Source of the DNA: Xestospongia bergquistia
Lineage: Eukaryota; Porifera; Demospongiae; Haplosclerida; Petrosiidae
Direction: 5' to 3'
NCBI GenBank assembly: GCA_963965975.1
Contig: OZ014414.1
Coordinates: forward strand, 4,997,501 to 5,061,500
DNA: 64,000 nt
The notes beneath the pieces were generated by a model. That model saw only the letters and a list, made by a program, of their open reading frames with translations. It was not told the DNA's origin and did not search any database. Each line of letters opens with the position of its first letter. Position 1 is the first letter of the stretch. The position numbers were made by a program, and so were the translations under genes. Positions 24,040 to 35,379 of the stretch are shown here, piece after piece.

Positions 24040-24695
24040 TTACACTGACAAATATAACAATATACTGAATTTAGTTACGTACACGAACTCAATGCTTCTG
24101 TGAATGGGGTTGATTGTATTCCCATGTTGCTGACTTCGCCTTTTTAAGCACTTGTCTACATCACGTTTTCCTTGAATGTCACATGATACACTTCGACCAC
24201 AAGTTGTAAAAAAGAACTTGTATGGGTCACCCTTAACTTCCTGAGTGAAAGGATTAATCATTTTCCAAGCATGGTTAAATTTTGTCTTATAGATTCTGTT
24301 TTTCAGCGCCAATTTTTGCTCATTTTAAAGGTCCAGGGCTGTCTCATTCTCTGAATCATCAGAATCCATCTCTCATCACATGGAAAAAACAACACATGTG
24401 CTGTGTTGGGCGTGAGCCAAAACAAAGTGGTTGTACGACTAAGAATAATGATGAAGGCATGATACTCATGCCCGAGGCGTGACACTTGGAAGGTATGAGT
24501 CAGACAATCGTCATCATCTTTAGGAACTAAATCACCAATGAGCAATGGCAAGTAACAACTCAGACAGCACATTTCAGATGCTAAATATATTTGATTATTG
24601 CAAGATTGCTGAGAAGATGCCTCACAGTAGTAACTGCCTACAATAATTTTGATTACACAATAATTATTAACTGAGTGAATAAATGAAAACCACAA
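24040..24695 (-). pseudogene. Transposon ORF family, N-terminal zinc-finger part and inverted middle part
   Basis: 24040-24312 encodes 'KTKFNHAWKMINPFTQEV' followed by 'CGRSVSCDIQGKRDVDKC' with a CxxC and terminal His, a BED/C2H2-like finger. 24303-24695 contains 'EMCCLSCYLPLLIGDLVPKD' followed by an Asp run. This matches the middle region of a large uncharacterised transposase-like protein common in cnidarians and sponges (known to me only as repeats). The next part of that protein lies on the opposite strand from 24885, so an inversion separated them. Confidence 0.5.
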
Positions 24696-24884
24696 TTAGT
24701 AAGTCTCAGATAATTCAAGAAAGACTAGAAAGAAAATGTTTAACTGAAGGAGACATTTTGTCAGTTGTAGCTTTGAGAAATATCTCAAGAAATATGTACA
24801 AATTTGTACAATCTCTTCGATACTCAATATTGGAAACAAAGTAGGCAGCTAGTAGTACCAAAGCACCACATCCCATTACTTACA

Positions 24885-25830
24885 TTATAATCATTAAAAA
24901 TTGGCTGAATTTCTTGGTTTTGTTAAGTATTATAGACTACCTACTAGCTCCTGTTGTTTCACATGATGTCACTAGTTACCTCAAAGTGTTAATTGAAGAT
25001 CACCACTCTGAATTCTCAGATTGTATCCATGAAGTTCCATTATACCAAAATTTCATTTCATGGTTCATTACCCTTGACATGTAAATGTAATCATTAAGTA
25101 TTGATATAATAATTATATTTATACATCTAAATGTGGTCCTCTTGTGTGGTTTTGGTGTTTTGGTATGAAGCATAATTACTTTAAAAGTTTAGCTCAGAGA
25201 ATAATGCTTCAGAAATATACCCAAAAGCCTTGCTAATCATCACCAACGACTAATGTATCTGTACTTAAATGGTGAGGGTGTAATGAGCCTAAAGAAGCAG
25301 GCAATGTCAGGCAGGACCAGGTAAATAACTTTAATACCATAATACTTCTTATACAATATGTAATAGAACAGAAGGTTCCAGTTAATGATGTACCTTATTC
25401 TGCTGAAGTGAATGTGTTAAGAGAGGATTTGACAGCCTAATCCATCATTACCAGGTTTCATTATCACCTAAGTTATGCTAATTATTCCTTGTAAATTTTA
25501 GATTATCATGGATTTAAGTCAATGTAATAATTTATAAAGCTGGTGGTGTTGTGCTGCTTGAAATGGAACTCAGTCCTGTGTTTGGAAAAATATGCAACAT
25601 TCTTGTTTTCGACGTTGGTACTTTTTAGTATGTGAAAAACTGATAACTATACATTTTAATTGTCACCTTATGAATATCAAGTCATACACCCAGATACACC
25701 ATCATTTATTATATGTGTACCATCATATCTTGTTGATCACAGTGTTCTTAGGTTATATAAACAGTTTAGTTCTTATTTTGTAACACAAAAATATTACCTT
25801 ATTGAACAGTTTAAGTTTAATGCACATTGT
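24885..25830 (+). pseudogene. Same transposon ORF family, C-terminal half, opposite orientation
   Basis: Blocks in order on the plus strand: 24925-25085 'LLAPVVSHDVTSYLKVLIED'; about 25135-25330 'GPLVWFWCFGMKHNYFKSLA' followed by frame-shifted 'ASHHQRLMCLYLNG'-like sequence; 25560-25830 'SPVFGKICNILVFDVGT', then 'HPDTPSFIICVPSYLVDH'. These follow the order of the uncharacterised transposon protein whose middle region is at 24.3-24.7 kb on the minus strand. Multiple frame changes and stops are present. Catalytic residues cannot be named. Confidence 0.5.
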
Positions 25831-25990
25831 GAAAATGATACACAATATTTGGTGTGATATGGTGTGTATAACACTCTATGTCTTGTGCATGCCAATGGTC
25901 ATAAATATGGGTATAACAAACTTCACTTTTTACAGTGATATGTTGTGTTTCTTCGAATCTATTGACGTCACTATTCACTGACTTATTGTA

Positions 25991-26412
25991 TTCACCAAAT
26001 CCTGAATCCAATAAGTCAGGTTACAACAAAGTCATAAAAGGTAAGGCTTAAAAATTCATTATTTTATGCATATTTTTAAAAACTTAGAACAGCATATTTT
26101 CTAAGTCATATAGTGCTAGGATCATTTGTACCAAGCCAATGATGTTTGTTATAAGGTTTGGAATTTTTTCTTTTTTATTAAGAACAGTTATTAAACATAG
26201 ATATATACTATGTAACTTAAATGGCATCTATTAGTTTTGAGATATCATCAAACCATGTTGTTTTTCATTGAACTGATTATTGATGAGATTTGGGAACAGC
26301 ATATTTTCTAAGTTTTTAGCTTCCAAAAATATGCATAAAATAAGTGAATTTTTAAGCCTTACCTTTTATGAATTTGTAGTAAGCTGACTTATTGGATTCA
26401 GGCTTTGGTGAA
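25991..26412. mobile_element. TA-flanked MITE with ~90-bp terminal inverted repeats
   Basis: The left arm from TTCACCAAATCCTGAATCCA to about 26077 pairs with the right arm 26325-26412, ending TGGATTCAGGCTTTGGTGAA, with few mismatches. TA is present on each side (25989-25990, 26413-26414). TA duplication and long inverted ends suit a Tc1-mariner-type non-autonomous element. The interior is non-coding. Confidence 0.85.
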
Positions 26413-26780
26413 TACTCAGTGTATTTGGAATATTTGTTATATTACAACAATGAAGTGCATGGAAACTTGTGACGTTCACATTCTAAATCTGATCCAAAAT
26501 GAAACATAAGGCTAGTTCTCAAGTTTTGCAGAAGAACAATGATCCAAACTAGAAACATAGTTGCTGTAACATCTAGTAGGTAAGGAAGCATGCTCTTCTC
26601 TGCCTCGAGTAGTGACAAAGTTATTATAGTACTTGAAAATCTCACTTTTTATAGACATCTTCAATGACATTATAGATAGAACATGCTAGAGATTTAAAAT
26701 TCAATATCAAAGACACACTTTATTTTTATATTAGATTGTTCAAGAGTTAATACTTTTAATTAATCCTTTATTAACAGAAT

Positions 26781-26813
26781 TGCGCATGCGCATTATATTT
26801 TAGTATGACGTCA
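26781..26813 (+). promoter_or_regulatory. NRF1-like and CRE-like palindromes (candidate promoter)
   Basis: TGCGCATGCGCA (26781-26792) is a perfect 12-base palindrome matching the NRF1 consensus. TGACGTCA (26806-26813) is a full cAMP-response element, 13 bases on. In an AT-rich context both perfect sites together are unlikely by chance and resemble a housekeeping-type promoter. Strand is set by the small spliced ORF downstream. Confidence 0.5.
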
Positions 26814-26931
26814 TTAATTTAGTAACACCTCAAGAGAAAGAAACGTGTGTTGTGTTAGTAGTTGTTTAGCTTTTCTAACATTACAAACGTCTAATGAAAC
26901 TACTCAACAATGGTTTGGAAGTGTCTCTGCT

Positions 26932-27386
26932 ATGTTTTTGAACAGTTTCAAGATAAATGAGTAAGTTTTTGAATGCGTTGTGGAATTGTGACACCTTTAG
27001 TATACACGCGTTAGTATGTTAATATACTTTTATTGTTGTATACTTATATATAACGAATATATGTTAGTAAATGTTGTTTATATTTGCTATATTAGAGCTT
27101 GTTTGAAGACAAAGCAAATTTACTCTATTTTTTGTCTTATTATAAAGTAGGAAGTAATCCATTTCTAGCTTCAATGTGTAGTATAAATACTTTTTACATT
27201 CCTAACATATCCAGTAGATGTATGTGAACTGTGTTCTTTTGTTGTAGCACATGTTACAGTTACTCCATCTATCTTCCTTCATCTGATAGTGTGGCATTAC
27301 TTGGTAATGAACGTAAGGGACTGAAAAGGATGGCCATGAGACTGACAACTATTTTACTTACCACAAGTTATGACACTGTGTCTTAG
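26932..27386 (+). CDS. Possible two-exon micro-ORF, 46 residues
   Basis: An ATG at 26932 is followed by 29 coding bases, a GTAAGT donor at 26961, a TTTTGTTGTAG acceptor before 27248 and 139 bases to TAG at 27384-27386. The phases match. The second exon reads 'SIYLPSSDSVALLGNERKGL', which looks protein-like. An earlier ATG at 26910 gives a different 16-codon frame. The family is unknown. It might be the truncated 5' end of a duplicated gene, given the candidate promoter 120 bases upstream. Confidence 0.3.
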
Positions 27387-28715
27387 GAAAGACTTTCCAT
27401 TTCTTTCTGAAGGTACATATTATGACATGATGTATTCATCTACTATTAACAACATCTACTAAATATTTATAACATACGGAAAACATCGTGATTTCTTAGA
27501 GACAGTAGTCTTAAAAGGACATGGAAATATTTTTTTCTCCCCTTTAGTCTTAACCCTTTACGTGCTAATTATTTGCGTGGGCGCATTCGGTAATTATTAA
27601 ATTATTTTGCCTTGAGGTATCAAGCATGCTTTTGTTTTGCTTTCTGTTTTATTCCTGTTATTTGAATATTTGAGATGATGTAAGATAAATTATTGAGGAC
27701 ATATTGTCTGCAAACAATAGCAAAGAGAAGTAGCAACTACTTCAGTCCTTCTACATTGTAATCTAACTGTTTTGCTGTATGTGTGGGTGGAAAATTAAAT
27801 TCCACTATTCTCAAAATTAATTTTTGACAGTAGCCACTGTATTTCCGTTTATATCTTGTTTCTTTAGCAACACTTGCATTTATCCAAGGTATCAAACAAT
27901 TCAGCATTATCTATACTTTAAAATGGTATGAAAATATGAAAATGACAGAAACGACTCAAATGGTCCCTTTTTGCTTATCTAGTCACAAATAGTATAGTTT
28001 AATCCAACTATTATCATGTAAGCACCATTTACTGCAGTAATACTAATTAACATTGAAACATTTTTCCATCAAGCCAAAAAAAGTGATTTGGCTTGAGTCT
28101 TCTGATGTAAGTTTATATTAAGATTGTGGTATACCCTTAAAACAATGTTCTATCTTTTTATTAAATAAACTTTCTATTGAACTGTTGTTGAGATGTGGCA
28201 ATGTGCAATGTACTACACTACAGCCTAGTAACAGTCGAAAGATTATTAATTTTAACCCCTGGTATTGCATAAATTTGCTAAAAGTTTTTAAAATTTAAGC
28301 ATCAAAAATATGCCCAATGGAAACAATTTTTAACCTCTTGGAATAATGTATACAAGTGTCCATAACTCAACAAATACTGAGTGCTCAATTCTGTGGATGT
28401 AGACCTTGTATTAAAATGAAGTTCCAGTTCACAATGTTTTAAACTAACTCTCTACTCTACTTGGAATGCAGCAAACGTTTTGTTTATGCTATATCATATT
28501 GTAGACTTGTTTTCCCTGTCAATTGGGCATTGAACCTTAGTTATCTTTAACTTTTCAATTACATCATTTCCTAAAAATTAGCAAAGTTTCTTCCAATAGA
28601 GCAAAAGTAACGATAACTATCTCCAATTAACTGTAACTAGCTAAAGCTATAGTGGAGAGTAAATCATAAACTATTAGCAGCAAAAAATTTAATTAAAAGT
28701 AACTAGTACTAAAAT
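27387..28715. other. AT-rich stretch with degenerate unit-flank repeats
   Basis: No coding exon supported. Short blocks such as 'cactacagcctagtaacagt' and 'ttttaaccc(c)tggtattgcataa' (about 28210-28335) recur in better-preserved form at 29830, 33730, 36190 and 43560. The stretch is therefore probably the oldest edge of the repeated-unit cluster. Confidence 0.45.
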
Positions 28716-28904
28716 TTAATGTTGAAATGGATAGACAAAGTCAATATTGGAATAATTGTTTCTTGAAGAAACAGATATTCCCAGAAACAATCTCTTAAGG
28801 TATCTTAGAACAGTTATAGGAGGATCACACAGCTTGCATTTAACACTCTCTTCACCAACTAATTCAAAAAACTCCCAAACTGCACTTTGAAAATGTTTAG
28901 CCAT
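28716..28904 (-). pseudogene. BED zinc finger of a hAT transposase (fragment)
   Basis: The ORF begins with Met and reads 'SAVWEFFELVGEESVKCKLC', the start of a BED finger (W-x-F-F then CxxC) as found at the N-terminus of many hAT transposases. The His pair and everything downstream are missing. The ORF continues into unrelated sequence. Confidence 0.65.
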
Positions 28905-28939
28905 TGCTTTGTCTGTTGAGCATGTGTTATCACGTTAAG

Positions 28940-30404
28940 GACGTGGCTTCGAACCGAATATTCGAATACCTCAGAATTATTGAAATAATTAGTGTAACAA
29001 TCAATTATTTGAATATTTGCACTATTCATTTCAACCCTACTAAAGTTTAATTGTAAATATCACACATGTATATACAACTGATTGTTAGTTAGTACACTTA
29101 TCTATAATAATATGAAGCGCTCTCTGTCAATCAAAGACTTGACAATTTCTTTAATGTCAGCCATAATTCACTAAACTTGAGTTGAGAATAACAGAAATAA
29201 AATTCACCTTCACACCTTGACTTAATTAATTAATTTAATCAATGTTGAAACTTGGGTGGGGCTTGCCAAAGTGCAGCACCACAACTTTGAACATGTCATT
29301 GATTCCTTTGGAACTATTTTCATAACTTTTTAATGGTAATGTTTACAGTCATTTTAACTGCTGATCTTGGGCTTTTTCCTATGGAGAATCTAGATGAACG
29401 TAGATATTATCACACTTATTGCATGCTATATTATATATACTCACGTGAAGAGCAGCACCATCTTGACAGCAGACCAACTCCCCTATGCCAATGCACAAAG
29501 CGAAAGGGCATTTGGTCTGCCTAATCCTCTACCTCTTCCCACTGTCAGAAGTTTATGAAAAATGGAAATACATATGCAACAGTGACAAATATCTGTAATT
29601 GTGCTTACTGATAATTCCTCGAAATGTTGTCAGGATAAAAGAAGCTGTGTTGAAGATAAAAAGGAACAATCATGACACAATTGGTTACATAAGTTACAGT
29701 CCTTTTCATCCACCTCCTCCTTCTACCATTATGGGGGCAGTCTCCCCCCATACATCACTTAAGAATTAAATTGTTATTGAACTCTTGCTGAGAATTGTCA
29801 CTAGAATATAGAAATGTGCACTGTATTATACTACAGCCTAGTACCAGTCTAAAGTTTACAAATTTTAACCCCTTGTATTACATAACTTTCCTTAGATTTT
29901 ATATGCTTTAAGCACTAAAATACACACCAAAGAAGTTAATTTTTAACCTCTTGTCTATCATAACTTTACCTTTAAAAGTATGCATAAAATAATTCTGATG
30001 TCAGAAGTCCACATTCTTATGATTGTGGAGTTCTAGCTTTAATGGCTTCTATTAGTGCGCACTAGGTTTGACACTGCTTCCTGAGTTGGAGCAAAACGTT
30101 CCTGGCAGCGTGAATGAGAGCACTCATCTCCATGTTGGCTTGTGCCTCATCTCCATGTTAGCTTGTGCTATTCACTTCCACAGATGCTGGAATGGATGCA
30201 CTGGCTCACACCTTGCAAGATGTGAGCAAAGTGATCGAAGAACATGCAGTGCTTGCTCTCTTTGAGGACCAATTTTCCATTTTCACAAGTAAACCTATAA
30301 GAATAGATCGTGTACAGAAATATAAATCAGTGTGTACTTACACCGCTCACTCCCTTCGTCCATTATATAATACAAACTGTTGGCGTTTGGCCCAAAATAA
30401 GCTT
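28940..30404 (-). repeat. Repeated unit U1, distal part (left of the piggyBac insertion)
   Basis: Continuation of U1 on the far side of the piggyBac element. 30330-30404 completes segment A, and 30068-30296 is the start of segment B. There the minus strand reads 'LKESKHCMFFDHFAHILQG' in one open stretch ending at a TAG shared with the sister copies. 29530-29760 is a diverged segment D. B is truncated soon after, at about 30060, where it joins a 'ttctagctttaatggcttct' block also present at 43450 and 57065. U1 is the most diverged full unit. Confidence 0.65.
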
Positions 30405-30408
30405 TTAA
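30405..30408. repeat. TTAA target-site duplication, left
   Basis: TTAA directly abuts the CCC terminus of the piggyBac element. Its partner is at 33251-33254. The uninterrupted sister sequence (AAGCTTTTAAGCTCTC, about 38360-38375) has a single TTAA. Confidence 0.95.
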
Positions 30409-30419
30409 CCCTTTCCGCG

Positions 30420-30445
30420 CCACCGACGCATTTATGCGTCGGTGG
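30420..30445. repeat. 26-base subterminal palindrome of piggyBac
   Basis: Two perfect 12-base arms around TT, eleven bases inside the left end. The core GACGCAT(A/T)AATGCGTC recurs near the end of the second piggyBac at 51.88 kb. A transposase-binding site is a reasonable inference. Confidence 0.85.
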
Positions 30446-30630
30446 CTGATTGTTCACCAGCGCCGACGACGCATTTATGCGTTTCGTGTATATAACATCT
30501 CGTACGTTGATCGATTTACCCAGAAACTTCAGTATTTCACAGAACATGACCTTTTTTCCAATTTTACTTTAATAAACCACTCCCTTATACCGTAAAACAC
30601 CTTAGTTAGCAGCTGTGAAAACATTACACA

Positions 30631-32599
30631 ATGGCAGATAAGTTGACCACAGAAGATGTTATTATAAGGCTGTTTAGTGATGAAGATGAGAGCGATTTTA
30701 GTGACATTTTTGATGAAGACTTAGGTATTATAATATTTAATTATATTTTATTTCAATAAAGCAAAAAAATTATATATATATATAGATGATGAAATTGATG
30801 TAGTAGCTGATAATATTGTTGTGGTTGATGAGACTGAAAAAGAACAATTGAATGGTAAGCTAAAAATTACTTTGCAATATATTGTATTATCATTATAAAA
30901 CTTACCTGTAATAGTAAGTGGTAGTGGAAGTGTACGTGAAGGTCGTGATAGGCGTGGCAGGGGACGTGGAGGTGGTGGTAGAGGACGAGGTGGTTGTTAC
31001 AGTGGTGTTAGGGGACGAGGTGGTTGTAGTAGTAACGGGAAAGGAGGTGATGGAGCTGAACCGTGGATACCAGTGGATGACCTCCAAGCTGACATTCCAC
31101 CAACAGCTATCCCATTCATGGAACAGCCAGGACCAAAAATTTCACTATCGGCAGACTCTTCCCCACTGGATTTCTTTTCTCTTTTCTTTAATGACGTAAT
31201 AATTCAGATGCTTGTTGATGGTACAAATGAGTATGCTGGTGATGTTATTGCTGAGAAGGAGAGAGGTGGAAAATTAACTCCAAAATCCAGATGGGTGAAG
31301 TGGAGACCAGTCACCACAGAAGAAATGAAGGCAGTCCTGGCGGTTATTATAAACATGGGGGTAATGCACTGCCCGGAACGAGCTAGCTATTGGAAGACAT
31401 CATGGGAGAGTTATATACCGTTCTTCCATGATGTTCTTCCACGTAACAGGTTTGAAGAGATCTTCTGGATGTTACATCTACAAGAAGACACAACATCAAC
31501 AAGACTACGACGAATTGACAAAGTTAAGCCTCTTCTCGATCAACTGCTTACAACATTCCAGAGTGTTTTCTACCCTGGACGTGAGATTTCAGTGGATGAA
31601 ACAATGGTTGGTTTCAAGGGTAGGGTTGGTTTCCGCCAATATTGTCCACTGAAACCGATTAAATGGGGCCTCAAGTCCTTTGTTCTTGCTGATAGTGCTA
31701 CAGGGTTTATTCTCAATATAATCCCGTACACTGGAGGTGAGACAAAGGACATATATCTGTCAAATTGTAACCCTGAACTCCCAAGCCTCACCCAGATAGT
31801 GTTGGCTCTTGTTGAAAATTATCTTCACAAGGGTCATCATATTTATGCTGACCGGCTCTATTCTAGTGTCCCTTTGGTTGATGAGCTAGAGAGGTGTAAC
31901 ACTGGTTACACTGGGACATTAGTTAGGACTCGGCAACAGCTTCCAAGTGTGGTAAGAGGCAAAAGTTTCAAATTGAATAAGGGAGAAACTAAGGCGTGGA
32001 GAGATGGAAAGAAATTGGTGTTGGCATGGAGGGACAAAGGGAAGCCAACAGTAATGATCTCCACTGTCTATCAGGGGTCAATGACGACAGTTCGAGGTCG
32101 CCGTGGAGAAACCAGGGAGAAACCTCTGGTTGTTGACAAGTACAACCAGAGCATGGGTGGAGTTGATATAGCTGATCAGTATGGATGTTACTATTCATTT
32201 GGAAGGAGGAGTATCAAGTGGTGGAGGAAGCTCATGTTCTGGTTGCTGGAGGTCAGCCTTGTGAATTCTTATATCCTCTATAAGGCAACTTCCTCAAATC
32301 ATTTGTCACATTCTGACTATCGGCGTAAGCTTGTAGTTGGATTGTGTGAGGGGTAGCCTGTAGGAGATGTAAGACGACAGCTCATGCGGCCTACCAGGTT
32401 GGAGGAGAGGTTCGAGGGACGTCATTATATTGAACGAGGACAGTCAAGACGTAGGTGTATTGTATGCAACAATGCTAAAAGAGGACAAAGACATGACACT
32501 ATCTTTTATTGTAAAACATGCACACATAATCCACCATTACACCCTGACATTTGTTTTGAACGTTACCACGAACTTGTTAATTATCATTTAGCTACATAA
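30631..32599 (+). pseudogene. piggyBac transposase, three exons, one in-frame TAG
   Basis: Exon 1 is 30631-30724, exon 2 is 30786-30854 and exon 3 starts at 30915. Phases agree (1 and 1). The N-terminus is acidic (DEDESDFSDIFDED). A Gly/Arg-rich segment with repeated RGRG follows (30930-31050). The DDE_Tnp_1_7 core then carries all three catalytic Asp contexts: SVDETMVGFKG, IYADRLYSS and GGVDIADQY. The frame meets TAG at 32354-32356, then continues open in the same frame to 32599. That last part holds the cysteine-rich zinc domain (CIVCNNAKRGQRH ... CKTCTHNPPLHPDIC) that binds the transposon end in this family. So the only visible lesion is one nonsense codon between the core and the zinc domain. 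The core alone is about 545 codons with its exons. The protein is expected in the nucleus. The promoter lies in the 220 bases between the left end and the ATG. Activity is unlikely without the C-terminal domain. Confidence 0.9.
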
Positions 32600-33250
32600 A
32601 TAAACTATATAAATATTACTTACTTGTCACTGTTTGTACTGTGTTGTATTGCATTGTATAACTATTGTCTTGAAATTGTGGTTTGTAATTATGATACATC
32701 TTACTAGAAGCTTCACATGTCTTGCTACAGACAAAAGCAACATACTAAAGCTGAAGCTTTTTGTTCATCTAATAACCTTACACTGTAGCTAGTGATCACC
32801 TATTTCACTATCCTCAAAAATGCCTAATTGCTCTATTTTACAACCACAAGATAAGTACATTCCAAAAACAGAAGGCCACGCCCACTCAAAGAACTAGTAC
32901 TACAACGCAAAAAAACACTGCAACGAAGAAATAAGAAACATTCTACTCATTCCTACTATCATCTAAGTCTATTTCAAATAAACAAAACATGGGGACTCTT
33001 GAAAGATGCTTTATACGTCATTTACAATGTGTGCGTAGTTATAACATAATGCTTACCTTGTAGACGACGAATACACAATTCATTAGAAGAACAAAACATC
33101 CAGGTATCCATATTGAAGCAAACGTGAAACAGCTAAACTTCTAGGAGACAGTTTAGAGATGATACAAGAGCTTAAACGCAACCACTCCAACCCTGAAAAT
33201 ACTCGTGCGTTGGCAGTAGTTACTTGCTTTATGCGCATGCGCGAAAAGGG

Positions 33251-33254
33251 TTAA
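33251..33254. repeat. TTAA target-site duplication, right
   Basis: Matches 30405-30408; see the piggyBac element. Confidence 0.95.
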
Positions 33255-33508
33255 GCTCTCTACAGGGAGAGATCCCTCAGAATCAAGAGCTAGTTCTCTA
33301 TCTTCAACGACTACGAAATCCATTTCTGTAAAACATCGCAAGAACGATTTAATTCAGGTATCTTCGCCTCATTGACTGTGAGCATGTTTATGGAACCACT
33401 TCTAGTGCCAGTGATGGCAGAAGCATTGGTACTGCTAAGAGCAGCTGCAGTCATAGTACTACATGTCAAACTAGTCGCAGTGTTTCCAGTACTAACATCA
33501 CTATTCAT
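33251..33508 (-). pseudogene. Segment A of unit U1, cut by piggyBac
   Basis: The first part (33311-33508) is a Ser/Thr/Ala-rich ORF starting MNSDVSTGNTATSLTC and ending IPELNRSCDVLQ. It then changes frame at a TTTTACAG to a second open stretch starting with Met (MDFVVVEDRELALDSEG). The piggyBac element breaks this after LPVES. The rest of A (AYFGPNANSLYYITDEG) is seen intact at 38256-38438. The first ORF is duplicated at 35770-35966 with amino acid changes (TGTRSG to SGSRSG). No family is recognised. TTTTACAG before AAATGG could be a splice acceptor, so the two open parts may be separate exons. Confidence 0.5.
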
Positions 33509-34055
33509 TTCAACACTACTAAAGTTTAATTGTTAATATCACACGTGTATATACAACTAATTGTTAGTTAGTACACTTATGTATAATACAATGAAATGCT
33601 CTCCGTCAATCAAAGACTTGACAATTTCTTTAATGTCAGCCATAATTCACTAAACTTGAGTTGAGAATAACAGAAATAAAATTCACCTTCACACCTTGAA
33701 TTAATTAATTTAATTAATGTTGAAACTCGGGTGTACCAATCTAAAGTTTGCAAAATTTTAACCCCTTGTATTGCATAACTTTCCTTCGATTTTCTAAGTT
33801 TTAAGCACTAAAATACACACCAAAGAAGTTAATTTTTAATCTCTTGTCTACCATAACTTTACCTCTAAAAGTATACATAAAATAATTCCTTTAGCTGTTA
33901 AACTTTTGTTTTTAAATCAATGGTTGCTTCTCCTTTTGGGCTTTTTTCAATGCAGAAGCTAGAATAACACAGATATTATGACACTTATCGTTTCCTATAT
34001 TATATATATATACATATCCCTAGAGCGGCAGCATGATATCAACAGAGTAGCTACC

Positions 34056-34390
34056 CTACACTCTTTGTGCCTGTGCACAAAGCGAAATTGCAGTTAGTCT
34101 GTCTATAGCTCTCCCTCCACTTTTTTTCTCCGTCAGAAGTCTATACAAGTGGGAATGCATATGCAACAGTGACAACAAGCTGTAATTGTGCTTACTGATA
34201 GTTTGTTGTAGTGCTGTGAGCACAACAATATCTGTGTTGAAGAAGAAATGAAACAATCATGACACAATTGGTTACAGAACTTACAGTTCTTTTTACCTCC
34301 CTCCTTCTTCTGCCATTACGGGGACATTCCCTCACCATACATTGCTGCAGAATTAAACAAACACAATAATATAATAATGTACATGTTTGT
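34056..34390 (-). pseudogene. Segment D of U2 (cysteine-rich)
   Basis: Two overlapping frames are open. One reads CMVRECPRNGRRRREVKRT and then joins, through a 53-base GT-AG intron-like stretch with a good pyrimidine tract, to 'ILLCSQHYNKL'. The other, open without splicing in U3, carries CxxC-type cysteines. Here that frame has a stop (CCGTAATGG where U3 has CCAACATTGG). The copy is therefore either spliced or dead. Confidence 0.4.
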
Positions 34391-35379
34391 GCATCCATTT
34401 GTGTTTGCTCATGTTGTAAGCATTACTTGTTGCAGAAATGCATGCAATGGACTATAGCTGTAGTATTGACTTACTGGGAGAGGAACAGGAGAAGGAGGAT
34501 GAGAAGGAATAATGGCAGGATCAGCAGACGGAGGAATGAGAGAATCAGAAGACTCGTGAACGGGAGGATCTCAATGAAGACGAATGAGAGGATCAGAATT
34601 TTCTGAGACAACATCCATCAAAGGGTTCTAAATTGCCAGAAAGATCACAATAATTGTGTGATATTTTAATCAAATCTCACGCACGTCATCTAAAAGATTC
34701 TCATCCTTGCGGACCTCGCTCATCAGCAGTAAAAAAACAAACAAACAGTAACACCAGTGACGCAAACACTTGTAGAAACCTACAATTTTCAGCTGCTCAA
34801 TCAAAAAGTCAGCAACGAAGCCTGGCAGCCTCTAGGTGACACTTATTGCAACCTATATTATATATATATCTATCACTAGAGCAGCAGTGTGATAAAGCAA
34901 AAATCATATCAATAAAATTATATGTAAATAAAAAATACATCAGTAAAATTGCCTAATGTTGAATATAATTTCCTTTAATATTGTATATTTTAGTCTGTGC
35001 TGGTACCTAAATTAAAAGGAAGTGACATTGCTGCATAACTTATATATAATGTTGCAGCTTACTTTTTTACTGTAGTTACTTTTATGGCATCAGACTAACT
35101 AACCTATGCTTGTTGTGCCTATGCATGAAGTGAAAGGGCAGTTAGTCTCCCTATATCTCTCTCTCCATTTTTTTCGACTGTCAGAAGTCTTTGCAAATGG
35201 GAGTACATATGCAACAGTGATAAATACCTCTAATTGTGTTTACTGAGAGTTTGTCAGTGTTGTGAATTTTTCGTAAATGTGTGACTGCCATACAAGGAGG
35301 TTTTGCCAGTGTTTGAGTATTTTTTGGCAACAACCGTCAATGCACATTGACTGGCAGCACAGACGAGGTCACTGTTACT

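Larger units (their letters stand above)
30409..33250 (+). mobile_element. Complete piggyBac element, 2842 bp
   Basis: Ends are CCCTTTCCGCGC (left) and GCGCGAAAAGGG (right), an 11-of-12 inverted match, flanked by TTAA on both sides. A subterminal palindrome CCACCGACGCAT-TT-ATGCGTCGGTGG lies at 30420-30445, with a second GACGCATTTATGCG block at about 30469. One spliced transposase gene lies inside (30631-32599). The element interrupts segment A of repeated unit U1. Intact ends and one nonsense change imply a young insertion. Two relatives in the window share its family: a 5' fragment at 42745-43013 and a second element at 50.4-51.9 kb. Confidence 0.95.

Noticed and set aside
28918-28965. tRNA-like sequence around 'gtggcttcgaaccg'
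   Set aside because: Only a B-box-like fragment is present, with no acceptor stem or anticodon arm.
30902-31087. Thr-rich minus-strand ORF in the piggyBac
   Set aside because: It is the shadow of the Gly/Arg-rich coding segment of the plus-strand transposase.
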